From the NCBI GenBank assembly GCA_023418595.1, contig JAEZZI010000030.1, forward strand, positions 1-64,000: a DNA stretch of 64,000 bases. The letters are read 5' to 3'. Under the pieces are notes generated by a model. The model was given only the letters and a program-made list of their open reading frames with translations, was not told the origin of the DNA and did not search any database. The position numbers were made by a program, and so were the translations under genes. This stretch comes from Pseudomonadota bacterium. GTDB lineage: Bacteria; Pseudomonadota; Alphaproteobacteria; Sphingomonadales; Sphingomonadaceae. Of this stretch, positions 36,167 to 46,634 are shown one piece after another (position 1 is the stretch's first letter; every line of letters starts with the position of its first letter).

Positions 36167-36198
36167 TGGCGCGCGTTCGCGCCCAGGAAGGACATGAC

Positions 36199-36594
36199 AT
36201 GAGCGACATCAACGACACCATCGACAAGGCCCAGGAAAAGGCCAGCGACGCCTGGCGGTCGGGCAAGCAAAACGTGAAACAGGCCGCAACCCGCGCCGAA
36301 AAGGCCGCCAAGGACAACCCGCTCGCAATTGTCGCGGGCGGCATCGCGGTGGGCGCGGTCATCGGCGCGCTGCTACCCAAGACTCAGAAAGAGGACGAAT
36401 TGCTCGGCACCGTCGGCAAGCGTCTGGCCGAAGGCGCGACCGCGGCGGCAATCGCCGCACGCGACACCGGCAAGGCCGAATTTGCGTCATTGAAGCCCGA
36501 CTCGTCGAGCGCAAAGGACAAGGCCGGATCGATCGCCGCGCACATTTTCGACGCGGCCAAAGCGGCCGCCATCGAGGCGGGTCAACGCAAGTAA
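36199..36594 (+). CDS. Second DUF883-like envelope/stress protein
   Basis: 131 residues from ATG 36199 after AGGAAGGA; an upstream ATG at 36163 overlaps the previous stop and cannot be excluded. Repeated Ala/Lys-rich helical segments (KAQEKASDAWRSGKQNVKQ) precede a Gly/Ala/Ile hydrophobic stretch (LAIVAGGIAVGAVIGALLP, about 44-62) and a second helical half. Similar in plan to the first gene of the operon, probably inner-membrane and stress-related (inference). Confidence 0.62.
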   Translation: MSDINDTIDKAQEKASDAWRSGKQNVKQAATRAEKAAKDNPLAIVAGGIAVGAVIGALLPKTQKEDELLGTVGKRLAEGATAAAIAARDTGKAEFASLKPDSSSAKDKAGSIAAHIFDAAKAAAIEAGQRK

Positions 36595-36677
36595 ACCGTC
36601 GGCATAGGCTCCACACCCCCTTGAGCGCCGGTCGTTCGGCGCTTAGGGGCGGTGCAACATTTCCTCCCGGAGCCTTT

Positions 36678-36905
36678 ATGAGCAAGCTGCACCTCGTTTT
36701 CGGCGGTCGCGTCAGCGATCCCCGCACCCTCGACTATACCGACCTCAAGAATATCGACGTGGTCGGCATCTTCCCCGACTATCAAAGCGCCGAAAAGGCG
36801 TGGCGCGCCGCAGCGCAGCGCACCGTCGACGATGCAGAGATGAAATATGTGCTGGTGCACCTGCACCGCCTGCTCGAGCCGGGAGTCGAAGATCCGGCTG
36901 CCTGA
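36678..36905 (+). CDS. DUF4170 family protein
   Basis: 75 residues from ATG 36678 after GGAG. The compact sequence (LHLVFGGRV, DLKNIDVVGIFPDYQSAEKAWRAAAQRTVDDAEMKY, LHRLLEP) matches the small alphaproteobacterial DUF4170 family, with no known function. Separate from the upstream operon by ~80 bases but on the same strand. Confidence 0.78.
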   Translation: MSKLHLVFGGRVSDPRTLDYTDLKNIDVVGIFPDYQSAEKAWRAAAQRTVDDAEMKYVLVHLHRLLEPGVEDPAA

Positions 36906-36920
36906 CCGTCATTCACCAAA

Positions 36921-36996
36921 CGTCACTCCAGCGAAAGCTGGGGGCCTCAGGCCGTATCGCGAAACGCGAGATATTTCAGCCTGCGCTGGGATGACG
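36921..36996. repeat. Interspersed palindromic repeat, CGTCACTCCAGCGAAAGCTGG type
   Basis: Opens CGTCACTCCAGCGAAAGCTGG and closes CCTGCGCTGGGATGACG, so its ends pair. Related to the element at 18591-18665. Together with the next element it fills the 316-base gene-free stretch after the DUF4170 gene. Confidence 0.8.
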
Positions 36997-37051
36997 GTGT
37001 TGAGGTTGGGATAACGCTCGTTAGAGCGCCAGTCGAAATCAGCACTCCTCT

Positions 37052-37196
37052 CCGTTCGTTTCGAGCAAAGTCGAGAAACGCATCCGACGCGCCAAGTTAA
37101 TCAAATCAGCGCAACGATCGGTTCGCTTCGAGCGACGTCGAGAAACGTGAACTTGGCTCCACGCTCACGTTTCTCGACTTCGCTCGAAACAAACGG
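37052..37196. repeat. Cluster of three CGTTTCTCGAC-type repeat copies
   Basis: Copies at 37052-37080, 37119-37150 and, inverted, 37165-37196 share the block GTTTCGAGCxAAGTCGAGAAACG. The last two form a large hairpin. They lie between the DUF4170 gene and the rhomboid gene, which converge here. Confidence 0.85.
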
Positions 37197-37221
37197 GATC
37201 AGGGTGTCGGGGGACCTCCCC

Positions 37222-37863
37222 TCAGGCCCCCTTCCACTGCCACACGAGCAGCGGCCGCGCTAGTGCCAGCCCCACCACGAACCCGCCGATATGCGCCGCC
37301 GCCGCGATCGGCATTCCGGCCTGCGTGCTCAACACCCCGATCAGCAGGTTGAGCACCGTCCACGCCGCCGCCAGCCACAGCACATGCACGGCCCGCGCCG
37401 ACAGCGGCCCGATCGCCTTTGCGCGCGGGCGCCCATAAAGCAGCGCATAGGCGCCCACCACTGCCGACACCGCGCCGCTCGCGCCAATCATCGGCACCTC
37501 CGACAGCGGCTCGACCGCCCATTGCGCCGCCGCAGCGGCATAGGCACCGACCAGATAGAGGACGACCACCCCGCGCCCGCCCAGCGCGCGTTCGCTTGCG
37601 GTGCCGCACACCCACAGCATCAGCATGTTGAAGCCGAGATGGATGAAACCGGCATGGATCAGCGCAGCGCTGAGCGGCGTCAGCAGTGCAGGCACCACCC
37701 ACAGATTGGGTGGGATCGCGACCTCGACTGACCAACGCACGGGCATGAAGCCGGCCACGACGGCCGCCCAGTTTTCGCTCGCGGTGAGGGTCAGGAATGC
37801 GCTCACGAGCACGGTGACGACGGCGATCGCGAGCGTAACCGGAGTTCGAGCTTCCTGCATCAC
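37222..37863 (-). CDS. Rhomboid-family intramembrane serine protease
   Basis: 213 residues with six hydrophobic segments. The catalytic Ser129 is in GASGAVSA, the catalytic His191 in HIGGFVVG, and the oxyanion-side motif HAGFIHLGFNM (about 70-80) is intact. It cleaves membrane proteins within the bilayer; the substrate is unknown. The gene ends 19 bases before greA in the direction of transcription, so greA is just upstream and may be co-transcribed. Confidence 0.92.
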   Translation of the reverse strand: MMQEARTPVTLAIAVVTVLVSAFLTLTASENWAAVVAGFMPVRWSVEVAIPPNLWVVPALLTPLSAALIHAGFIHLGFNMLMLWVCGTASERALGGRGVVVLYLVGAYAAAAAQWAVEPLSEVPMIGASGAVSAVVGAYALLYGRPRAKAIGPLSARAVHVLWLAAAWTVLNLLIGVLSTQAGMPIAAAAHIGGFVVGLALARPLLVWQWKGA

Positions 37864-37882
37864 CCCACCCCGTGACGGAGGA

Positions 37883-38359
37883 TCAAATGAACTCGATCTT
37901 CGACACCAGATAATATTTGTCGCCCGACGGCACGGTCACTTCGACCTCTTCGTCCACCTTGCGCCCGATCAGCGCCCGGCCTAGCGGCGAGTTGTAGCTG
38001 ATCCGCCCGACATTGGCGTCCGCCTCTGCCTGGCCGACGATCTGGTATTTCACCGGCTTGTCGTCCTCGTCGAGCAGCGTGACGGTGGCGCCGAACACGA
38101 TCTTGTCGCCCGACAATTCCTTCGGGTCGATGATCTGGGCACGGCTCAATTTGTCCTCGATATCGGCGATCGACGCTTCGACCTGGCCCTGGCGTTCTTT
38201 GGCCGCATGATATTCGGCGTTTTCGGACAGGTCGCCATGCGCGCGCGCTTCCTCGATCGCATCGACGATCGTCGGACGCTCGGTCTTGAGCCGCTTCAGC
38301 TCGGTGCTGAGCTTCTCGTAGCCCTCTTGCAGCATCGGCATCTTTTCGACCGTCGCCAT
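37883..38359 (-). CDS. greA: Transcription elongation factor GreA
   Basis: 158 residues from ATG 38359. The N-terminal coiled coil (LQEGYEKLSTELKRLKTERP, with acidic tip residues in ARAHGDLSENAEYHAAKERQG) and the C-terminal FKBP-like domain (YQIVGQAEAD, ISYNSPLGRALIG) are complete. It rescues backtracked RNA polymerase by stimulating transcript cleavage. Downstream of carB on the same strand, as in several alphaproteobacteria. Confidence 0.97.
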   Translation of the reverse strand: MATVEKMPMLQEGYEKLSTELKRLKTERPTIVDAIEEARAHGDLSENAEYHAAKERQGQVEASIADIEDKLSRAQIIDPKELSGDKIVFGATVTLLDEDDKPVKYQIVGQAEADANVGRISYNSPLGRALIGRKVDEEVEVTVPSGDKYYLVSKIEFI

Positions 38360-38439
38360 CACATCCGTCCCTCAGTTCAAAACGCCCCACCCCCGGCGGC
38401 CCTTGCCGGGCCACCCGCACATAACGCCGATGTCGGGGA

Positions 38440-41771
<3,332 letters not shown>

Positions 41772-41772
<1 letters not shown>

Positions 41773-42332
41773 TAGTCGCGGACTTCCGGATCGCTTTGTT
41801 CTGGTATCAGTTCTGCGGGAGCGGGAGGCTCCGGCAAACCGGCGGCTAGGTTCTGACCTTCCAACGCATTGGCAATTCTAATCCAGGCCACTTGAGCCTG
41901 GATGTTGAGTTGCTCTCGATCTACGAAACCTTGAGATGCATACGCGCTCGTCTGAATTTCAGTCTCAGAGAGGCGATATCCTAAATACTTGCTGATCTCG
42001 AATATCAACTGTGTTTGCTTGGCGTTGATTTCTTGGTTGTGGGTTTCTTTGTTTTCTTCCGAAGCTCGATAGCGGACTGCCGCGATATAACTGCTCCAAG
42101 CCGTCATAATCGACGGTTGCCTGTTAAACTCAATCGGCACCATGTTGATCGCGACCGAATATGCTGGGTCGGCGGGGAGGTGACGAGTATTTAACAGCAT
42201 CCGGAGGGTTTGGGTTTGTCGATCTCGCACACCGCTGCGACTTTGGCTCCACAGAGTGATGAGGACTGCTGCAATCGGCCCCACGAAGAGACCCAAAAGG
42301 GTTACGAACTCGTAGATTTCCATCCCGAGCAT
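41772..42332 (-). CDS. Membrane-anchored orphan protein between carA and carB (DUF6680-like)
   Basis: 186 residues; ATG at 42332 overlaps the carA stop (TGATG), with an alternative at 42323. One N-terminal membrane segment (VTLLGLFVGPIAAVLITLW, about residues 8-26), then a cytoplasmic helical region with SVAINMVPIEFNRQPSIMTAW. This resembles the DUF6680 family of unknown function; I am fairly but not fully sure. The DNA is clearly AT-richer than carA and carB. Its stop overlaps the carB start (TAATG). It looks like an acquired gene fitted exactly into the car operon. Confidence 0.78.
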
Positions 42333-43603
42333 CACCCCAACAACCCCACAAACCGCTCGAACAGATAAAGACTGTCCTGCGGTCCCGGCGAGGCTTCGGG
42401 GTGATATTGGACGCTGAACGCCGGGCGGTCGGTCAGCTCCAGCCCCGCATTCGATCCGTCGAACAGCGACACATGCGTCTCGCGGACATTGGCGGGCAGG
42501 CTGTCGCGTTCCACCGCAAAGCCGTGGTTCATGCTGGTGATCTCCACCGCGCCGTCCGACAGCCGCTTGACCGGGTGGTTGGCGCCGCGATGGCCCTGGA
42601 ACATCTTGGTGGTCTTCGCGCCCACCGCCAGCCCCAGCAACTGGTGGCCGAGGCATATGCCGAAGATCGGCAGCTTCGCGTCGAGCAACTGGCGGATGAC
42701 GGGCACCGCATAGTCGCCGGTCGCGGCAGGATCTCCGGGGCCGTTCGACAGGAACACGCCCGCGGGTTTCAGCGCCATCACCTCTTCGTAGGTCGCGGTG
42801 GCGGGGAGAACGCTGACCTTTGCGCCCGCCGCGACCAGATTGCGGAAGATGTTGCGCTTGGACCCATAATCTATGGCGACGACATGGGGCTTCTGAAGCC
42901 CCTCCCCTTCAGGGGAGGGGTTGGGGTGGGGCGTGCCCATGGAAGTTGACGCTTGTGGAGAGGCCCCACCCCCGACCCCTCCCCTGAAAGGGAGGGGTGA
43001 AGTGTCGTCGCCATAACCGAAGCCCAGCCGCCAGACGCCGCCTTGCCCGCCTTCGCCCCAGCCATAATGGGTCTGCGTCGTGACCTCCTTGGCCAGGTCC
43101 ATGCCCTCCAACCCCGGCCACGCCCGCGCCTGTGCCAGCAGCGCGTCGATATCGAACGCGCCGTCAGCCGAATGCGCGATCACCCCGTTGGGCGCCCCCC
43201 CCACCCGGATGCGCCGCGTCAACGCCCGCGTGTCGATGCCCGACAGGCCGATGCGGTCATGCGCCTTCATCCACGCATCCAGCCGCTCGGCACTTCTGAA
43301 ATTGCTCGGCTCGGTCACGTCCTCGCGAACGATCATGCCCAGCGCATGGGGATCGTCCGCCTCGATATCGTCGGCATTGGTGCCGACATTGCCGATATGC
43401 GGGAAGGTGAAATTGATGATCTGCCCGGCAAAGCTCGGGTCAGTCATAATCTCCTGATACCCGGTCATCGCGGTGTGGAAACACACCTCACCGACCGCCG
43501 AGCCTTCCGCGCCGAAACCCCGGCCCCACACCACGTCTCCCGATGCCAGAACCAATACGCCCGTGGCTCCTTCTGGCGCGGGCATGGGTTTGGCGTCGGC
43601 CAT
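42332..43603 (-). CDS. carA: Carbamoyl phosphate synthase small subunit, with a repeat-derived insert
   Basis: 423 residues from ATG 43603 (MADAKP). N-terminal CPSase domain (VLVLASGDVVWGRGFGAEG; FHTAMTGYQEIMTDPSFAGQ) and C-terminal glutamine amidotransferase with nucleophile Cys317 in GICLGHQ and a later HPEASPGP. The two domains are joined by about 35 extra residues (around 202-236, rich in Pro, Gly and Ser) that come from a palindromic repeat in the DNA. Typical CarA is ~380-395 residues. The enzyme supplies ammonia from glutamine to CarB. The frame is intact, so the insert is translated. Confidence 0.96.
   Translation of the reverse strand: MADAKPMPAPEGATGVLVLASGDVVWGRGFGAEGSAVGEVCFHTAMTGYQEIMTDPSFAGQIINFTFPHIGNVGTNADDIEADDPHALGMIVREDVTEPSNFRSAERLDAWMKAHDRIGLSGIDTRALTRRIRVGGAPNGVIAHSADGAFDIDALLAQARAWPGLEGMDLAKEVTTQTHYGWGEGGQGGVWRLGFGYGDDTSPLPFRGGVGGGASPQASTSMGTPHPNPSPEGEGLQKPHVVAIDYGSKRNIFRNLVAAGAKVSVLPATATYEEVMALKPAGVFLSNGPGDPAATGDYAVPVIRQLLDAKLPIFGICLGHQLLGLAVGAKTTKMFQGHRGANHPVKRLSDGAVEITSMNHGFAVERDSLPANVRETHVSLFDGSNAGLELTDRPAFSVQYHPEASPGPQDSLYLFERFVGLLG
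42898..42998. repeat. Palindromic repeat element inside carA
   Basis: Left half reads CCCCTCCCCTTCAGGGGAGG and onward GGTTGGGGTGGGGC; right half reads GCCCCACCCCCGACCCCTCC followed by CCTGAAAGGGAGGGG. The halves are inverted copies around a ~30-base centre. Its length keeps the carA reading frame. Confidence 0.9.
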
Positions 43604-43742
43604 GAGGCGGGCTTCCTGTCTGGTGTCTGGCGATGTCGCTAAGATGTGGCGGCTAGCCCCCATGCGCGCACCCGTCAATCTGTTAATCGGCGCGGGCGCG
43701 CGCTAACGGGGTGGTTTGCACATTCAGGGGTGAGAGAAGCCG

Positions 43743-44195
43743 ATGATTCGCGACGATATCAAGTCCGCGCTGGTGACCGCGATGAAGGCGGGCGACAAGC
43801 AAAGCACCGCGGCGATCCGCCTGATCCAGTCGGCCATCAAGAACCGCGACATCGAAGCGCGCACGGGCAAGGCGCCGGAGAATGACGACGATCTGGTGGT
43901 CGAGGTCTTGCAGAAAATGGTCAAGCAGCGCCGCGAATCGATCGAGATGTTCGAAAAAGGCGGCCGCCAGGAACTCGCCGATCAGGAAAAGGGCGAGGTC
44001 GCGGTGATCGAACGCTTCCTGCCCGCGCAGATGGACGAGGCGCAGACGGCCGCGGCGATCGACGCGATCAAGGTGGAACTGGGCGCGACGGGCATGAAGG
44101 ATATGGGCCGCGTGATGGCCGAACTGAAGGCGCGCCACGGGTCCGAACTGGACATGAGCAAGGCGAGTGCCGCGGTGAAGGCGGCGTTGAGCTGA
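43743..44195 (+). CDS. GatB/YqeY domain protein
   Basis: 150 residues, the full YqeY length, starting MIRDDIKSALVTAMKAGDK. The helical domain resembles the C-terminal tRNA-binding part of GatB; a role in tRNA-dependent amidation or aminoacyl-tRNA quality is proposed for the family but unproven. It heads the conserved yqeY-dnaG-rpoD group, here interrupted by one extra gene. Confidence 0.92.
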   Translation: MIRDDIKSALVTAMKAGDKQSTAAIRLIQSAIKNRDIEARTGKAPENDDDLVVEVLQKMVKQRRESIEMFEKGGRQELADQEKGEVAVIERFLPAQMDEAQTAAAIDAIKVELGATGMKDMGRVMAELKARHGSELDMSKASAAVKAALS

Positions 44196-44198
44196 TCG

Positions 44199-44717
44199 GT
44201 GATCATCCAACCTGTTCTCGATTCGCATAATTTTCCTAGCCCGCCAGATTTACACGGTCGGGTAACCGTTACTGTTCTTCATGGAACAGTTTTCAACGAT
44301 CTTTCGCTGAAATGTAACTGGTCCGAAGACCGGGCGAGTTACGAAATCGCTGAAGTGATATTAAGCTTTAGGCCGAAGCGAATAATTCAAAACCCATATG
44401 CGCCTTGGGCAAAGATCGATGACCGTCGTTTCGTAATCAAGGAATACTCGATCGCCTTCAGCAAATTTTGCAACCTCATAGCTGTTGGCTTGCAGCATGT
44501 TGATCGCCTTAATCGCATACATCAAGCATTTCCGGACGGCACGAAAGTCTCCGTCAATGTGGAAACGGACTTTGTCGCAACGATGGATGGTATGTTTTTG
44601 CGGGACTGGCCACACGCACCGATTTTTACTGGTGACGAAAGGAGCCAGAAAGCGGCGGCTCTAGCGGTACTGGAGTTGCTTGAAGTAGAAGCTAATTTGC
44701 CGAGCGAAATGCTGTGA
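44199..44717 (+). CDS. Unrecognised AT-richer gene between yqeY and dnaG
   Basis: 172 residues from a GTG at 44199, three bases after the yqeY stop; no ATG is available near the start. A soluble mixed alpha/beta sequence without signal peptide or membrane segment; the N-terminal half looks like beta strands (GRVTVTVLHGTVF, YEIAEVILSF), then a helix-rich part. I do not recognise a family. The stop overlaps the dnaG GTG (GTGA). Base and codon use (ATA, TTA, AAT, TTT) is clearly unlike the neighbours, a sign of transfer. Confidence 0.7.
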   Translation: MIIQPVLDSHNFPSPPDLHGRVTVTVLHGTVFNDLSLKCNWSEDRASYEIAEVILSFRPKRIIQNPYAPWAKIDDRRFVIKEYSIAFSKFCNLIAVGLQHVDRLNRIHQAFPDGTKVSVNVETDFVATMDGMFLRDWPHAPIFTGDERSQKAAALAVLELLEVEANLPSEML

Positions 44718-46603
44718 CCCTCACCCCGCAATTCCTCGACGAACTGCGCGCGCGCACGACGCTGTCCACGCTCATCGGGCGCACCGTCAAAATCCAGCGT
44801 GCGGGGCGCGAGTGGAAAGCCTGCTGCCCGTTCCACAACGAAAAGACGCCATCTTTCACCATCAACGACGATAAGGGTTTCTATCATTGCTTCGGCTGCG
44901 GCGCGCATGGCGATGCGATCCGCTGGATGACCGACCAGCGCGGGTTGCCGTTCATGGACGCGGTGAAGGAACTCGCGGCGGCTGCGGGGATGGACGTCCC
45001 CGCCCCCGACAAACGCTCAGCCGAACGCACCGAGCGCGCCAAGGGGCTGCACGAGCTGATGGCCGATGCTGCCAAATGGTTCACCCAGCAGCTTGACGGG
45101 TTGCCGGGCGCGGAGGCGCGCGAATTGCTCAAGCGGCGGGGCATCAACCCGGAAACGGCGCGCACCTTCGGCATGGGCTTCGCGCCCGATGCGCGGGGCG
45201 CGTTGCGAACGGCGCTCAAGAACTACGGCGACGCGCTGCTGATCGAGGCAGGGCTGCTGATCCAGGTCGAGGGCAAGGAGCCTTACGATCGGTTCCGCGG
45301 CCGCCTGATGATCCCGATCAGGGATCCGCGCGGGCGCGTGATCGCATTCGGGGGCCGCATCATCGGCGATGGCGAGCCGAAATATCTCAACTCGCCCGAC
45401 ACCCCGCTCTTCGACAAGGGGCGGACGCTCTACAATCTCGATCGTGCCCAGGCCGCCGCGCGCAAGGCCGGACGCGTCATCGCGGTCGAAGGCTATATGG
45501 ACGTGATCGCCCTTGCCCAGGCCGGGTTCGACGAAGTCGTCGCGCCGCTCGGCACCGCCATGACCGAGCATCAGCTGGAGCGGATGTGGCGGATGGTCGA
45601 TGTGCCGATCCTGTGCTTCGATGGCGACGCGGCGGGGCAGAAGGCGGCATTGCGCGCGGCGGGGCGCGGATTTCCGATGCTGGAACCGGGCCGCAGCCTC
45701 TCCTTCGTGACCCTGCCCGACGGGATGGACCCCGATGATCTGGTGCGCGCGAAAGGGGCCACCGCGTTCGAAGCCTTGCTTGCCAAGCCCGAGGGGCTGG
45801 CGACCCGCATCTGGAACGCCGAACTGGTCGCCGAGCCGCTGGAGACGCCCGAGGCGCGCGCCGGGCTTCGCAAGCGCCTCACCGAACGTGCGCAGGCAAT
45901 CCAGCATCCGATCGTGCGCGACGAATATATCGCCGAGTATCGCCAGCGCTTCGACGAGCAGTTTGGTCGCGGGCGGCAAACGGCGCGGCTTGAGGGCGCG
46001 CGCGGAGGCGCCCGCCCCTTCCCGCGCGGCAGCTACAAGAACGGCAAGTGGATGCCCCCCGACCGCCCCGTCTCCAGCGAAGCGCGCGGCGTGCGGACGA
46101 CCGGCATCGATCCCGTGCTGGCGCGGGCCGTTCTCGCCGGACTGATCCACCACCCGGTAGAGATTGCACGCCATGTCGAGATACTCGGATCGCTCCGCAT
46201 CGGCGGCGGCGCGCTCTCCCGTCTGTTCGAGGCGGTCATCGACGTCGCGCTTGAAGATCAGGCGCTTGATACCCCCGCTATCCTCACCATATTGGCACGG
46301 TCCGGGTTCGATTCCGTGGCGTCCGACCTGCTCCGTGCCGACACCTTGCCTTTCTCGTTCACGCAGATCGCGGCCGATCCGGCGCAGGCCCGTTCGGACC
46401 TGAACGAAGCAATCGCGATCCTGGCGGCGGGGCCGGTGGTGGCGGATGCGCTGGCCGAGGCGACGGCGCGGCTGGAGACAAGCGGTGAGGCGGGAGACTT
46501 TGAGCGCCAACAGGCGTTGTTGAGGGAACAAATCGCGCTGCGCGAGCGGCTTGCGAATCTGGTCCTTGCGGACGAAGGCGAAATTGGCGACAAGGCGGTG
46601 TAA
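44714..46603 (+). CDS. dnaG: DNA primase
   Basis: 629 residues from a GTG at 44714. Zinc-ribbon CHC2 domain with Cys38, His41, Cys59 and Cys62; RNA-polymerase core with TOPRIM motif VIAVEGYMDVIALAQAG and DGDAAGQKAA; C-terminal helicase-interaction domain. Makes RNA primers for lagging-strand synthesis with DnaB. The start overlaps the stop of the orphan gene upstream, and rpoD follows. Confidence 0.97.
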   Translation: MTLTPQFLDELRARTTLSTLIGRTVKIQRAGREWKACCPFHNEKTPSFTINDDKGFYHCFGCGAHGDAIRWMTDQRGLPFMDAVKELAAAAGMDVPAPDKRSAERTERAKGLHELMADAAKWFTQQLDGLPGAEARELLKRRGINPETARTFGMGFAPDARGALRTALKNYGDALLIEAGLLIQVEGKEPYDRFRGRLMIPIRDPRGRVIAFGGRIIGDGEPKYLNSPDTPLFDKGRTLYNLDRAQAAARKAGRVIAVEGYMDVIALAQAGFDEVVAPLGTAMTEHQLERMWRMVDVPILCFDGDAAGQKAALRAAGRGFPMLEPGRSLSFVTLPDGMDPDDLVRAKGATAFEALLAKPEGLATRIWNAELVAEPLETPEARAGLRKRLTERAQAIQHPIVRDEYIAEYRQRFDEQFGRGRQTARLEGARGGARPFPRGSYKNGKWMPPDRPVSSEARGVRTTGIDPVLARAVLAGLIHHPVEIARHVEILGSLRIGGGALSRLFEAVIDVALEDQALDTPAILTILARSGFDSVASDLLRADTLPFSFTQIAADPAQARSDLNEAIAILAAGPVVADALAEATARLETSGEAGDFERQQALLREQIALRERLANLVLADEGEIGDKAV

Positions 46604-46634
46604 AATGCCGCCATCGGGTTATTCGAGGGTATAG

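Noticed and set aside
37052..37196. Three repeat copies as a CRISPR array
   Set aside because: Copies differ in spacing and orientation, spacers are not uniform, and no cas gene is near.
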